Shown here piece after piece: positions 12,701 through 24,971 of a stretch of DNA of 64,000 nt (within the stretch, counting starts at the first letter, position 1; every line of letters starts with the position of its first letter). Position numbers and translations under genes: made by a program. The stretch is from Parapristionchus giblindavisi. Its lineage: Eukaryota; Nematoda; Chromadorea; Rhabditida; Diplogasteridae. Under the pieces are notes generated by a model. That model did no database searches. It saw only the letters and a list, made by a program, of their open reading frames with translations, and was not told the origin of the DNA. Location of the stretch: assembly GCA_943737045.1 (NCBI GenBank), contig CALSFV010000335.1, positions 62,001-126,000 of the forward strand, read 5' to 3'.

Positions 12701-15700
12701 CAAACCTTAAGTCTTAAGTAGTGGCATTAAGTTTTAAGGGCGTTATAATTAAGGAGCACTCCTACGGCGGCGACGAGCACAAACTGCAAGATAAGCTGAA
12801 GACAACGGAGAGTCTGTGTGAGGAGTTGATGGAGGAGAATGAGTCGCTCAAGGCGGAAGTGAAGGATTTGCAGACGGAGATCGAGGAGATGCAGGTGATT
12901 AGTTTAACGCCGAGAGTTTATCTCAGACCTTTATGTGTGAAAAAGAGACCATGGCTGTATGGGCGGATAGGAGATTGTAATGTTATCTAGTTGTTATAAA
13001 GGAATCGACCAAATAAAGTCTTGATAAATGTGATATAAGAATGAAGCAATAATAAATTAAAGTAATATGGTTACATGTATGAAAATATGTTTTATGAAAT
13101 AAAGAAATAATATAAACTTAATAATGATTATTCTTATAGGATCAATATCGCGAAGAGGAGATCGACGAGTTTCGTGAGCTGCAACGAGAGCTGGAGCAGC
13201 ACGCGAAGAATAGCAGAGTGTTGCAGGCAACCATCTTTTTTTTATAATCTCTTTAACAAAATTCACTCTATATCTAGATTAGCGGACTTTGGAGTGTGAT
13301 AAAAATTGTTTTTATTTCTTTAGTCTGTTCTACATGATTGTATTTCATCCGTTTTCCATGAAAATTAATTATTATAGAACATGCGAAGATTTAAATAAAA
13401 AAAATATGTTATATTTTAGTTCAAACTTCGCAAGAGTGAGCGGGCTCGTGAACAGAGTGACTCTGAGATCAACCATCTCAAGGAGAAAATCGCTGTAAGT
13501 TCAAAATATTTGTTATTGTTTTTTATAAACTTTTTTTTAAAATATTTATATTTTCCAGTTCTGATTATGGTGACGCCTATTTCAACTATTTTTATATAAT
13601 ATATGGCAATAATAATATCAGGATCTCGGTCGTGCGAATACCAATAGTGGTTCACTCCGTGCCGATGAATACAGTCGCATCAAGGAGCTCGACAGTGAAC
13701 TGAAGATAGCCAAGGAGGTCAGTGTGCGACTTCATGGAGAACTCGAACAAACTGAGGAGAAGAGGTAAGCGAACGACAGTGGATTGGAAATTACGGGAAA
13801 AAAACACCGGGGTCATTCGAAACACCGCTCCGGCAATTCTCTCTCGTTTTCGTTGTTCACGAGAGGGCGTCGCCAGAGTAGAGATTAAAATATGCTTGTG
13901 GCGTGACTGAAATGATCGAATGAATCGTGAATGTTATTTTTTTAAATATTTGAAAAGTTCACTGCACTGAGAGCGCGAATTATACAAATTTTATTATTTT
14001 TATAATTAGTATTATTGGCGAATCATTCCAGATACAAACTGGAAGATGAGGTGTTCTATCTGAAGGAGAAGATCCGAGAGATGCAGACACAGAACAAGTG
14101 GAGAGAAGCGAGGAACAAAACGGAGACTGCTGTGGTGAGCATGTTTATTAATTATAACAGTTTTTAAAGGCGTATCTGTAACGGACCAAAAGATGGTTTC
14201 TTTGTTAGAACAGTTAGAATATGAATTCTTTGTTAGAACGACATTTCTTGCTTGCTACATACCTTACTGATTATTGCTTGATGGAGAGTTGACCAGGGAA
14301 TTTAATAACGATGCAGAAAATTTGTATAATGTCTTGAAATCTATAAGTGTCTCAAGAAACAATCTTCAGAAACGTCTCTCAGCCGAGCTATCGTCAGCTC
14401 CTCCTCCACTTCTTCCCACCGATGATATGAGTAAGGAGCTCAGAGATGCCCTCGAGAGGGAGCTCGATCTCCGAGAGCAGCTCAGATACGCCGAAGAAGA
14501 TCTCAAGAGGAACCAACTACGACTCCAGGTGAGAATTTTAGAGCTCATATAGAGCTCAAAGAGCTCAATGTTGATGTTTTCTCCGTTAGAGCTGGGACAG
14601 CACACACACGTGGTGTTATGACCGTAATACTTTTACCTAGAAGTTCATTTAAAGAAGTTAAGTTCATTAAGTCAATTTAAGGACGTTAGTGGCAGGCCCG
14701 AGCTAATTTGAAACTGTCCGCTCTAGCAAGCGCTCTTGCTTACCTTGCTTACCAAGTTAGAGCGTTGCCAAAGTAAAATTTCATTGCTCGGGGTGTACCT
14801 TTCAGCTCATTAAGTCAATATTTAAGGACGTAGAAAATGAGAATGAGGTCCTTCTTCGGAAGGTGGCCAAGACGAAGGCGGGCAAACTCAGCCGGCCTCC
14901 GATGATCCGCAGTGCGAGGTTGGTGGAGATGTGCTCGCAATGTCAAGTGTGTAAACTTATATGTCCTTCGTACTTAGCACTACTTAGCACTAACTTAGTT
15001 ACCTAACTAAGTTAGGACTAACTTAGTCACTTAATGCACTTAGTAGCATAGTATGGTACTTAGTCACTACACTTATTGATAGTTATCAGCACTTGCCTTA
15101 CAAGGGGATGGTCGCAACTGGTCCCGGCCATATGAGATGGCAATAACATGACTAGGATCAGTTTTCGATGCTGATTACGAATCCGTTTTTAGAAAGTGCC
15201 TAATCGACCTGATTTTCGAGGAAATCGATATTTTAATTCGAAAATTCGTGTGCTTTCCTGCGCAAATCGTCCGGGTGGGCTGGTGAACTCATCTATTAAC
15301 TCTTGCAATACTTTACCTTACATTGCCGGATCTTTCTGATGCAATCCAGATAGTTTGTGAAGGAAACTACACGACTTTTCGAAATAACAAGCCAAATTTC
15401 ACTACCGATTTTCTCGAAAATCAGGTCGATTAGGCACTTTCTGAAAAGGGATTTGTAATCAGCATCGAAAACTGATCCTAGTCATGTTATTGCCATCTCA
15501 TATGGCCAGGACCAGTTGCGACCATCCCCTTGTTAGTTGTTTTAGTTGTCCGTTGTCCTTCGTACTTACCTTAGTTGGACTTACATAGTGTTCCTTAATT
15601 TTAGTTAGCCTAACCAAGTTATTGTTTCGTCTCGTATTTGTCACTGTGTCATCTGTTTATGTTAATCAGTTATATATTCTTCTTTTGTTTGTAATAAAAA

Positions 15701-18700
15701 ACTTGATCTTTGATCTTTGATTTTTTTAAGCGAGGGCAACGCACATCTCCAACTAGAGTTAGCCGAGCACGAAGTCGAACACCTTTCTACAAAGGTACTA
15801 CATTTTTTTACTTATGTAGAGTGAAAGTGAAATTAGTGAGTAGATCAAGAAGTCCCTCTGAATAGAATTATCACTGGCCTAACAGTGATCTCCGAAGGGA
15901 TTGCCTTGAATGATGGGATAACTTTACATTTTTACTCATGTATACACAAAACAAATTATAATAATATAATAATAATAGGTGGATCGTCTCGAGAAGACCA
16001 ACGACCATCTTACGCAGAAGTTTGTCTATTTATTTATTAATTGAACTTTGATCTTTGAACTTTGATCTTTTATCTATCTCTATTTATAGCCTGATCATGG
16101 AACGTTGCAGAATCATCGCATTGGAGAACGACTCCACAAAAAAAGCGGGCGAGACGTCAGTCCCATCTTCTGGTTTAGAAGTGCGTTTGCGAGTTTGAAC
16201 TTTGATCTTTGCACTTTGATCTACGTAGTTTGAACCTTGATCTTTGTACTTTGATCTTTGATCCTTGCAGAAGAAGCGATTCCAGCTAACTCCCGAAATG
16301 GAAAAAGACATGTCAAAATTGATCTCGACAATTGCCGACCTAGAGGTACTGGAGCCCCCTTTTAGATCTTTGGTCTTTCGAACTGATCTTTGATCCTTCG
16401 CAGAAGAAGAATCGCGAGCTGACGATGCAGTTGAAGAAGGGCGACGAGATGAGAAGGAACAACGAACCCGACGATCCCGTCGCGACAAGTGAGTGATCTT
16501 TGATCTATGGAGTTTGATCTTTGATCTTTAGACCTTGATCTTTGATCTTTAGACTTTGATCTTTGATCTTTCGCAGATACAATCTCGTCCGATCTACGTT
16601 CGGAGCAAGAGAAGCGTCGCGGAGTCGAAGCGGAACTAAACGAACTAAAGGTGCACATTAGGGTGGCGAGAATGACTCTTCACTCACCAGTTCCCCTGGC
16701 AGTCTTGTGCAAGTACTCGCGAGAGAGGTCATTTACGACCTCTCTCTCGTCAAGTACTTGCAATGAGATCAGAAAAACACTGGTGAGCAGAAAAAAGCAA
16801 TTCTTTTTTCGATTCACTTGGGTTTTCTCTAGTCAAAGTGGTCAAAATGTGCACATCTGAATATTTTTGGAATCTACACACCAATAGCTATTCAACAAGC
16901 ATAAAATCGACTGTTAAAGTACACTTTTAAATTTCGTTGATTTGTCATGTTATGCATGCCATAAATTCGGATCAGACTATGATAATATCATATATTTTTA
17001 TTATGTTAGTACAGTAAACTCGAATTACAATTAAAACTCTTCTTCATCGTCTTCTGAGAGACTCTCTAATTGATAGTATTCATTACATGAGAAATCAACG
17101 AAATTTAAAAGTGTACTTTGACAGTCGATTTTATGCTTGTTGAATAGCCACTGACATGTAGATTCCAAAAATATTCACATTTGCACATTTCGACCACTCA
17201 GAGCAGAGAAAACCCAAGTGAATCGAAAAAGAACTGTTTTTTTCGACTCACTTGTGACCTCAGCGAACGGCTGCCAGGGGGAACGAGTGAGCAGTTAGAG
17301 AGACTGCTCACCAGTTGGAGGGAGGAAAAACAGGTGAGTGAAGAGTCATTCTCGCCACCCTAGTGCACATCTCTAACTTACAACAAAAGGATTTATTCAT
17401 AGATGAACTAGAGTATTACCTGAAATTTTTAAAATTTCCTTAGATTTTTTTTAAATTTTCGAAAATTTTCTCAAATTTCCTCAATTTCGTAATTTAGATT
17501 ACCTTGTTGAAGACGGACAATCAGAAGCTTATTGCGCTCGCCACAAAGGTATCATCTAACAAATATTCGGCCCCCTTTAACTCTCCCTAGCGAGAGAGTG
17601 TGGCCAGAACGAAGAAATTCAAAATAGCTGGGGTGTGCCTTTAGCAACTCCATTAGTAAATATGTTTCACTTAGCCCATGAAAGTCTCTGTGATGGTTTG
17701 ATAAGTCAGTTATCGTTCGTCTAGGTCTGGAAAAATATAATGGAACATTGTGGTGAACGATGAATAAAATAAATAAATAAATAAATAAATAAAATAAAAT
17801 AAAATAAAATAAATAAAATAAATAAAATAAATAAATAAAATAAAATAAAATAAAATAAATAAAATAAATAAATTGCAGGTCGAGGTCCTCCAGAACCAGC
17901 TCTCATTAGCCAACGAAAGGTCCACTTCACTCCACAAGAAGCACGTCAAGGATGGAGTGAACACGAAGGTGAAAAGTTTCGAAAAAAGTAGATTTTAGTA
18001 ACATTTTGGCGGCACTAGGTCGAATGAGAACCGATGAATAATAACCGACTGAATGATAGCCATTTTCATACGCTGTCTATTCATTAGCGCTTGCCTCTCA
18101 TGTGTAAATGGTTATCATCTAGTCCGTTGTTATTCATTGGTTCTCATTCGACCTAGTGCCATTTTGGCCTGCCATCAAAGGCAATAGTCTTGCTAGCTAT
18201 CATACAGATTGTGTAAAATGTGCTGTAGCATCTCCCTAGGGTATTAGTCAATCGATAATCGCTCCCTGATTACAGTATCTGGACGAGCTGAAAGATCGTT
18301 GTGAGAGACTGGAGAAGCAGATGAGCGAGCAGCGAGCGACAGTCACCGTGTCCGAGCTACAGGGCAAGGTCCCGACTAATGATGAGGTCAGATTTGCTTG
18401 ACTTATGCGAATATCACTGCTTCTTTACTGAGAAGTCAAAAGCTCTCCACTTCGCAGCACACTCTATTCGCCTTATCCATCCATCTGATTCTTTTGTTCT
18501 TCTTTGCAACTGTTAAGACATCATAATTTCTCTAGTATACACCAAATTCATCGTTGAGCAATTATGAGTGGTTATAATAAGGTGTAATGTAGATCTATCT
18601 TGCTGATCCAATTGGCGAAAGATTGAGATGAGAGAGCACGCAATTGCGAGAGTGTCAGACAACGAGAGAAGTGATGAGCGAGCATGGGAAACGAGATTGT

Positions 18701-21700
18701 CAGTCAATGAGGTCATTGGCAGACACTGACATGTGTTATGATCCGCTTCCTCATCTCTCAAAGCTAATTCTCGCGATCTCTTGTCCTCTCCTACATGATA
18801 AATGGCCTGTCCTTATCCGATCTACCCTCGTCTCATTCCATTGCCCCGTGCCCTGAACAGTTGCTCGCCCTATCACGTAATAGCCACTAGGGTGTAATGG
18901 GCTTGAGAGATAGAATAAGCGGAAAGGTGATGAGGGACCAGGGAAAGTTACTTTTTCAAGACAATAAAAAGAACATGAACAAAAATTCAAAATTGGATCA
19001 AGCAAGCTTCGCAAAGATTTTTCGCCCAGTGAAATACGCATATATTTGATAAAATATCGGACTGTAAAGTACTTGGATAAATAAAGTAAGTGTTTCTTTT
19101 TTTCAGATCGAGACATGCTGCGAGATGCTTGCTTCTGTCGAGGCGCAGACCTCGCGTATCTGCAAGCAGATCGAGAAGATTGACCTCACTCAGAAGGTAG
19201 CAGAGATCGAAAGATCAAATAGCAAAGATCAAAGATCAAAGATCAAAGATCAAATTCCAGGAAGAACGTCGTCGTTCTTTGTCCAAAGACAGCGGTGCAG
19301 CGATCATCGCCGAGTTGGCCAATGTGATGGATGAGATGAGAAATGTGCACGGACTGCTTGATCACTTCAAGGTTTTATTTATTTATTTCCATCAAATGTA
19401 ATGAGCAGGAGTGGGAGATTTATATCGGAAGAAAAGGAATAGTTGTTTTTTTGTCGAATAAGACTAGTATCTTCCAAAAAAATTGAATTTTTCATTTAAT
19501 CAATATTGGGCAGTATTTTGTTTTCTTTATTTTCCTTGTACAGTGTATAATTATCATCCTCTTAAACTCATTCGCCATCGAACACGGGATACGAAAACAG
19601 TTTTTTTAAACATATCTTCAGACATCGTCCGGTCTGACGGGTACACTCCCTCGTCGATCTCCCTTCAGAGAGATGAACGGCACGATATCGCCTGCCGGAG
19701 ACTGCAACCGATGCAAGGAGAAGGTAAATAAATTATTAATATTATTATTTTAATATTTAAATTTTAAAATTAAAAAAAATAAATTCAGGATGAAGAGTTG
19801 GAGAAGCAGAAGCAGGAGATCATCTTCTACAAGAAGAAGAACAAGGATCTGACTGAACAGGTAGGTGCTTCTTGTGGTGTGAAGAATTTGTCAAGAGTCA
19901 AAAAATATATCCACAAGAAAAACAACCTCTAATTTTACTTCGAAATCGCAATGTGTTTTTTTTTGAAGGCAAAGTGGACCATTACGAATATAAAGTTTTC
20001 TCCGTGTATCAATCATCATATTCTTCACGATGCATGATAAATAAATAAATAAATAAATAAATATCATCTATAATTAGGTGCTTCAAACTGAAGACAGATG
20101 GACGATCGAGATCGAGAAGCAGCGACAGATCTTCGAGAATGAGATCAAGACACTCGGAGTGAAGTTGACCGATGCGAGAAGGCAGTTCGAGGAACAGGTA
20201 AGATTTATGGATTTATGGTTTTCCTCTTGTTTTGCATGATTTTTCTTTATTGATTGCACTAGAACATATTACGAAGTGATATTACTTAGCAGTTTCTAAG
20301 AACTTTTTGGCGCAGAATTGAAAAAAAAACAATATGAAAGGCATGAATTCGAAATGTATTAATGAAATGATCAAGATGTGAGCCTAAATATTTCGTTCCG
20401 CGTGTATCAGATGACAGTCAATAATTCATTAATACCGTTCAGAGTGGTCTTCTCGACGCGCGCACGGCTGCTCTCGCGGAGAAGTCGAAGACGCTTGATG
20501 AGCAATACGACAAAAATATGTGAGTAGATTCGTATTTTGAGAGTTTGAAAATATGGTAATATCGCTGTCTGACTATCGTTTTGCACGATCTGTCATATTC
20601 CAAAATCACTAATAGTAAACACGGAGAAAAACGTGTAATATGAAGTTGAAAAAAGCTGAAAAAGTATGTCGCTTCAGCGGTCAATTCGTTCATAGTCATA
20701 TAATAAATACTCTTGCAGCAAGCTGCAGCGTGAGTTCGAAGAGCGAGAAAAGCGGGCTGCAGAGCTGGAATCAGAGAGGAAAAGCGCCCGCGAATTCGAG
20801 ATCAAGTACAAGAAGCTGGAGGGAATCTTCGATCAGGTTTGATCTTTGATCTTTGATCTTTTGGCCTACAGTAATCCGATAATCGTTGCAGGAGCGAGCA
20901 AAGATGAATACGGAACGGGCGAGGAACAAGAGCGAATTGAATGCGATGAAGAAGAATGTCGACGAGGCTGAGGAGAAGCTCAGTTAGTATTTGATATAGT
21001 AAAATTCATTTAAAGAAACACCCGGGCTAACTAGTAAGTTTACTCTCCGCTCTTACAACACTCTCTCGTAGACAAATAAGCATTACCAGAGCGGAGAGCT
21101 TCAAGATGGAATTCGAAAACACTTTGTGATAGTTCTTATACGTGATTCTACCGTATCCTCTCCAGATAAGGCCCATGACGACCTCTCCAAGAAAGAGTCC
21201 CAATACAAGACGGATAAGACGACTCTAGAAAGGGAGATTGCCAGTCTGAAGAGGCAACTGCACGCGATGAAGAAGGATGAGGAGGGCAGCATCGATGAAG
21301 CGTCAGGTTAGGTTGATTACTTAGTGACTTATGCAGTGTTAAACACTGACTTAAGATAACTCACCTTAAAGGTGGAGATCCTCGAATGATCATGCAAATC
21401 TCTTACATCTCGCTTTCTAAGTGATATGCAAGAAGATATTGAGACTACTTATCGTTCCGTTAGCGTAGTGATAAAACTTCTGACTAGAAAGTGCATGGTC
21501 GCGGGTTCGAATCCTATTACCGAACTTTCTTATTTTCAAAAAGCGCGCCTTTCCCTGAGTTTGATAGCATGATTCATTCATGATTCTAGCCATCAATAAG
21601 CTGAATTAGCATAAAATAAATAGTGTACGGTATGTAGAATAACTTTTGCTATCGTTCTGTCTTCACAGTTTGTTCACGAAAATATTCGCGGGAGTCCACC

Positions 21701-24700
21701 TTTAACTTATGATGGCAAGCGTAGGGGGAGAATTTTTTCCAAAGGCCTCCTGTGACATCACATTTGTCGACAAACTGTTTGCCACCGTTTATGGATACCT
21801 ATACAGATTTCAACCTTTTCATAAAAAATCGCGCATAGATAATTTTTTTTCATAAAATTTCAACAAAAAATTCAGTATCTCGACACTCCTCTAGCGAACT
21901 CGCCTCCGAGCTCAAAAGCACCAATTCTGACGTCGAGAACGCTCTGACCATCGAACTGAGAAAGCAAATGAATGCGCTCGAGAAGAGGGTACGTTGACTT
22001 AGTGACTTAACAGCTTAAAGCGACGCCCCACGCTAATTTGAAACTCTCCGCTCTGGCCACACTCTCTCGCTTTCTTTGTCTGCGAGAGAGTATTGACGAT
22101 GCTGAGAGTAAAATTAGCTTGGGGTATGACTTTAAAGTTTAAGTTAATTACTTAGTGATTTAATAACCCTTAATAACTAACTTAAGCTAAGTAAGTACCC
22201 TTGTAGAACAGCGAGTACGCCCGTGAGGTCGAGGATCTCAAGATAGCAAGTGTAGACTTGAAGTCGGACCTAGACAAAGTTCGCGCACAACATCTCAAAG
22301 ACAAAGAGGCCTTCACCCATAAGAGTCGCCAGACTGATAAGGTTGTATTATGACTAATGACTTAAAACATATGATTTGATACCTTAACAGACTTAAGTTG
22401 AATTACTTGTGACTTAACCGATAAGTCTTATGACTTGGATCCTACTTATGACTTTTAAGTATTAAAATACATATGCCTTATGACGAATGAAACATGTTAA
22501 AAACCTATGACTTTAGACGTAGCGGCCGAAACACCATAAGGCACATTGCTAGTTAACTTATTTAATCAAATAATTTATATTTAAAGTGCATGCATACTTA
22601 TTCTTGTACATCTATTAATAATATTAATTTAATTTAACGATAAGAATTAAGATTCGCTCCGTCGAGATGGACGCACTGCAGCAGAAGTTCTCTTCGAGAA
22701 TGAGAATCATGGAGGATACGAACAAGTCGTTGCACTCTCAGGTATTAAAAAGCCTTAGTGTTGACTGAAGAATGACTGAACTAGCCTTAAAGGTGGAGAC
22801 CCGCAAATGATCATGCAAATCTCTTATATCTCGCTTATGCAAGTGTCTAGTGATATGCAAGAAGATAGGGAGACTACCCATTGTCCCCTTAGCGTAGTGG
22901 TAAAACTTCTAACTAGAAAGCGCATGGTCGCGGGTTCGAATCCTATTGCCGAACTTTCTTATTTTCAAAAAGCGCGCCTTTGCCTGAGTTTGATAGCATG
23001 ATTCATTCATGATTCTAGCGATCAATATGCTGAATTAGCATAAAATAAATAGTGTACGGTATGTAGAATAACTTTTGCTATCATTCTGTCTTCACAGTTT
23101 GTTCACGAAAATATTCGCGGGAGTCCACCTTTAAAGTCAAACCACGAGTTATGTTTACTCTCCGCTCTGGCCACACTCTCTAGTAAACACAGAGAATGAG
23201 ATAGCATTGCCAGAGTGGAGAGTAAAATTAGCTCGGCGTGCGTCTTTAACAGTTACAACCTTAACAGTTAGAGCCTTAAGAATTATGCACCATACCGTTT
23301 TCCTATTTACAGAAAACGATGAGATCTAAACCATGAGATGTTTTTAACTATGACATAGCGCGGCTTACCTATGATTGGGGACCTTAACGCTAAGTAAAGT
23401 CCTAGCGCTAAGTACAGTCTCAATTAAGTGACGCTGAGTTTCTTAACGCTACCTTAACGCTAAGTACAACCTTACTTACTTAAGCTGGTGCTGGCCCGTC
23501 GTGCTCGCGACTCGCACAAGGACGAGGCGTCGGCGATGGAGATCAAACTGGCGGATGAGAGGAGGAAGTTGGAGAGTGCGGAGAAGGCGCTGACGGAGAC
23601 CACGGGAAGGATACAGAGTTTGGTGAGTTCAATATATATATTTTACATTTACATTACATTTGAATCTCTCTGACTATGCTCTATCGCTTTCGTGGTCTAC
23701 GAGAGGGCGTTTCCATAGTGTAGAGTAAAATCAGCTACAAATCACGCTGAGAAAGAGCGGTGGTATATCAAATACCTAAAGAGATTTCTTGGAATAAATA
23801 TAGATTAGAAATAGTGATTGATTTTTCAGCAAAAGAAGTTGGTCGATCTGGAGGCTGAATTTGAGCGAACAAACACGGAGTTGAGATTGACGAAAGAGGC
23901 GAAGAAGGCCGATCAGATACTGTGGAATCTCGAAAAGTATGGACATTATTATGTATCTCTCTTCAATTGATCGTAGCTATTTACTGATTTGTTGAACGCT
24001 TTTTTTCACAGACTTTACTTTTGTTTTGATCTTTTCAGAGAAAACATAGTGTTGTAATGATACCGTTGTGTGAAAATTTGAACATTTAAAATGCGATTGT
24101 GACGAAATTCATAATTATTACAGGGGCTCGAAGGGTGGAAGGTCAACCGGTGCATCGACTTCGATCGATAAGATGGACATTGAGAAAGCTGAAGCCGCCC
24201 GAGTTCAGTATGCAGAGTATGAGAAGTTCTACGCTAAGGAGGTAAAACTATGGCTTCATCTGAAAATCTGACTATTATGTGGCGTTCAAAAGCTGCAAAA
24301 AGAAATCAAAAATGAAGCGAGAAAAGAAGTGTAAAACAAGAAGAGTTCTTTTCTGCTGTTCTTTTATTTTCGCGCCTTTTGAACAGATCATTGAGATATC
24401 TGACCAATAGATATCTCGCAGTTTCATAGGCAAGTAGAAAAAGTAGAAATTATTTACTTTTAAGTAGAAATTAGTTGTCATTTTTGATTACATGGAATTT
24501 TTCACACTCTTCACGGCAGTAGTGCTCACTGTCAGAATATCTCTCGATGAGAACATTCAAATTGCAAGGTATTTTAAGTATATTTCAAAAAAATTGATTT
24601 CTTTCAAAATTAAAAACAGCAAATGTAGGTTGAGAGGTTGAATCAGCGTGTGAAGGATATGAGCACGGAGGCGATGGCCCGACAGACCGAGACTCAGAAG

Positions 24701-24899
24701 ACCATTAGAGAGGTAATCATTATAATTTAATAGTTTTAAATAAAAATAAAATATCATTACTTTGTTACTGTTAGGAAGTGTTAGAATTTATCGTAATTTT
24801 GTATCACATTAATGTTGCAAACGTTTAAAAAGTTATTGTTCAAAAATCTTTTTTTTTTAAATCTTTTGAATATATATATATATATATATATATAAATAC

Positions 24900-24971
<72 letters not shown>

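Noticed and set aside
14806..14826. Seven-residue upstream extension of exon 14 using a TTTCAG acceptor
   Set aside because: It is in frame and possible, but it derives from the MITE end and breaks the coiled-coil heptads; the TTAAG acceptor matches other introns of the gene.
21454..22954. Two functional tRNA genes
   Set aside because: A and B boxes are good but no acceptor stem or sound anticodon arm forms, and both lie inside copies of the same mobile element.
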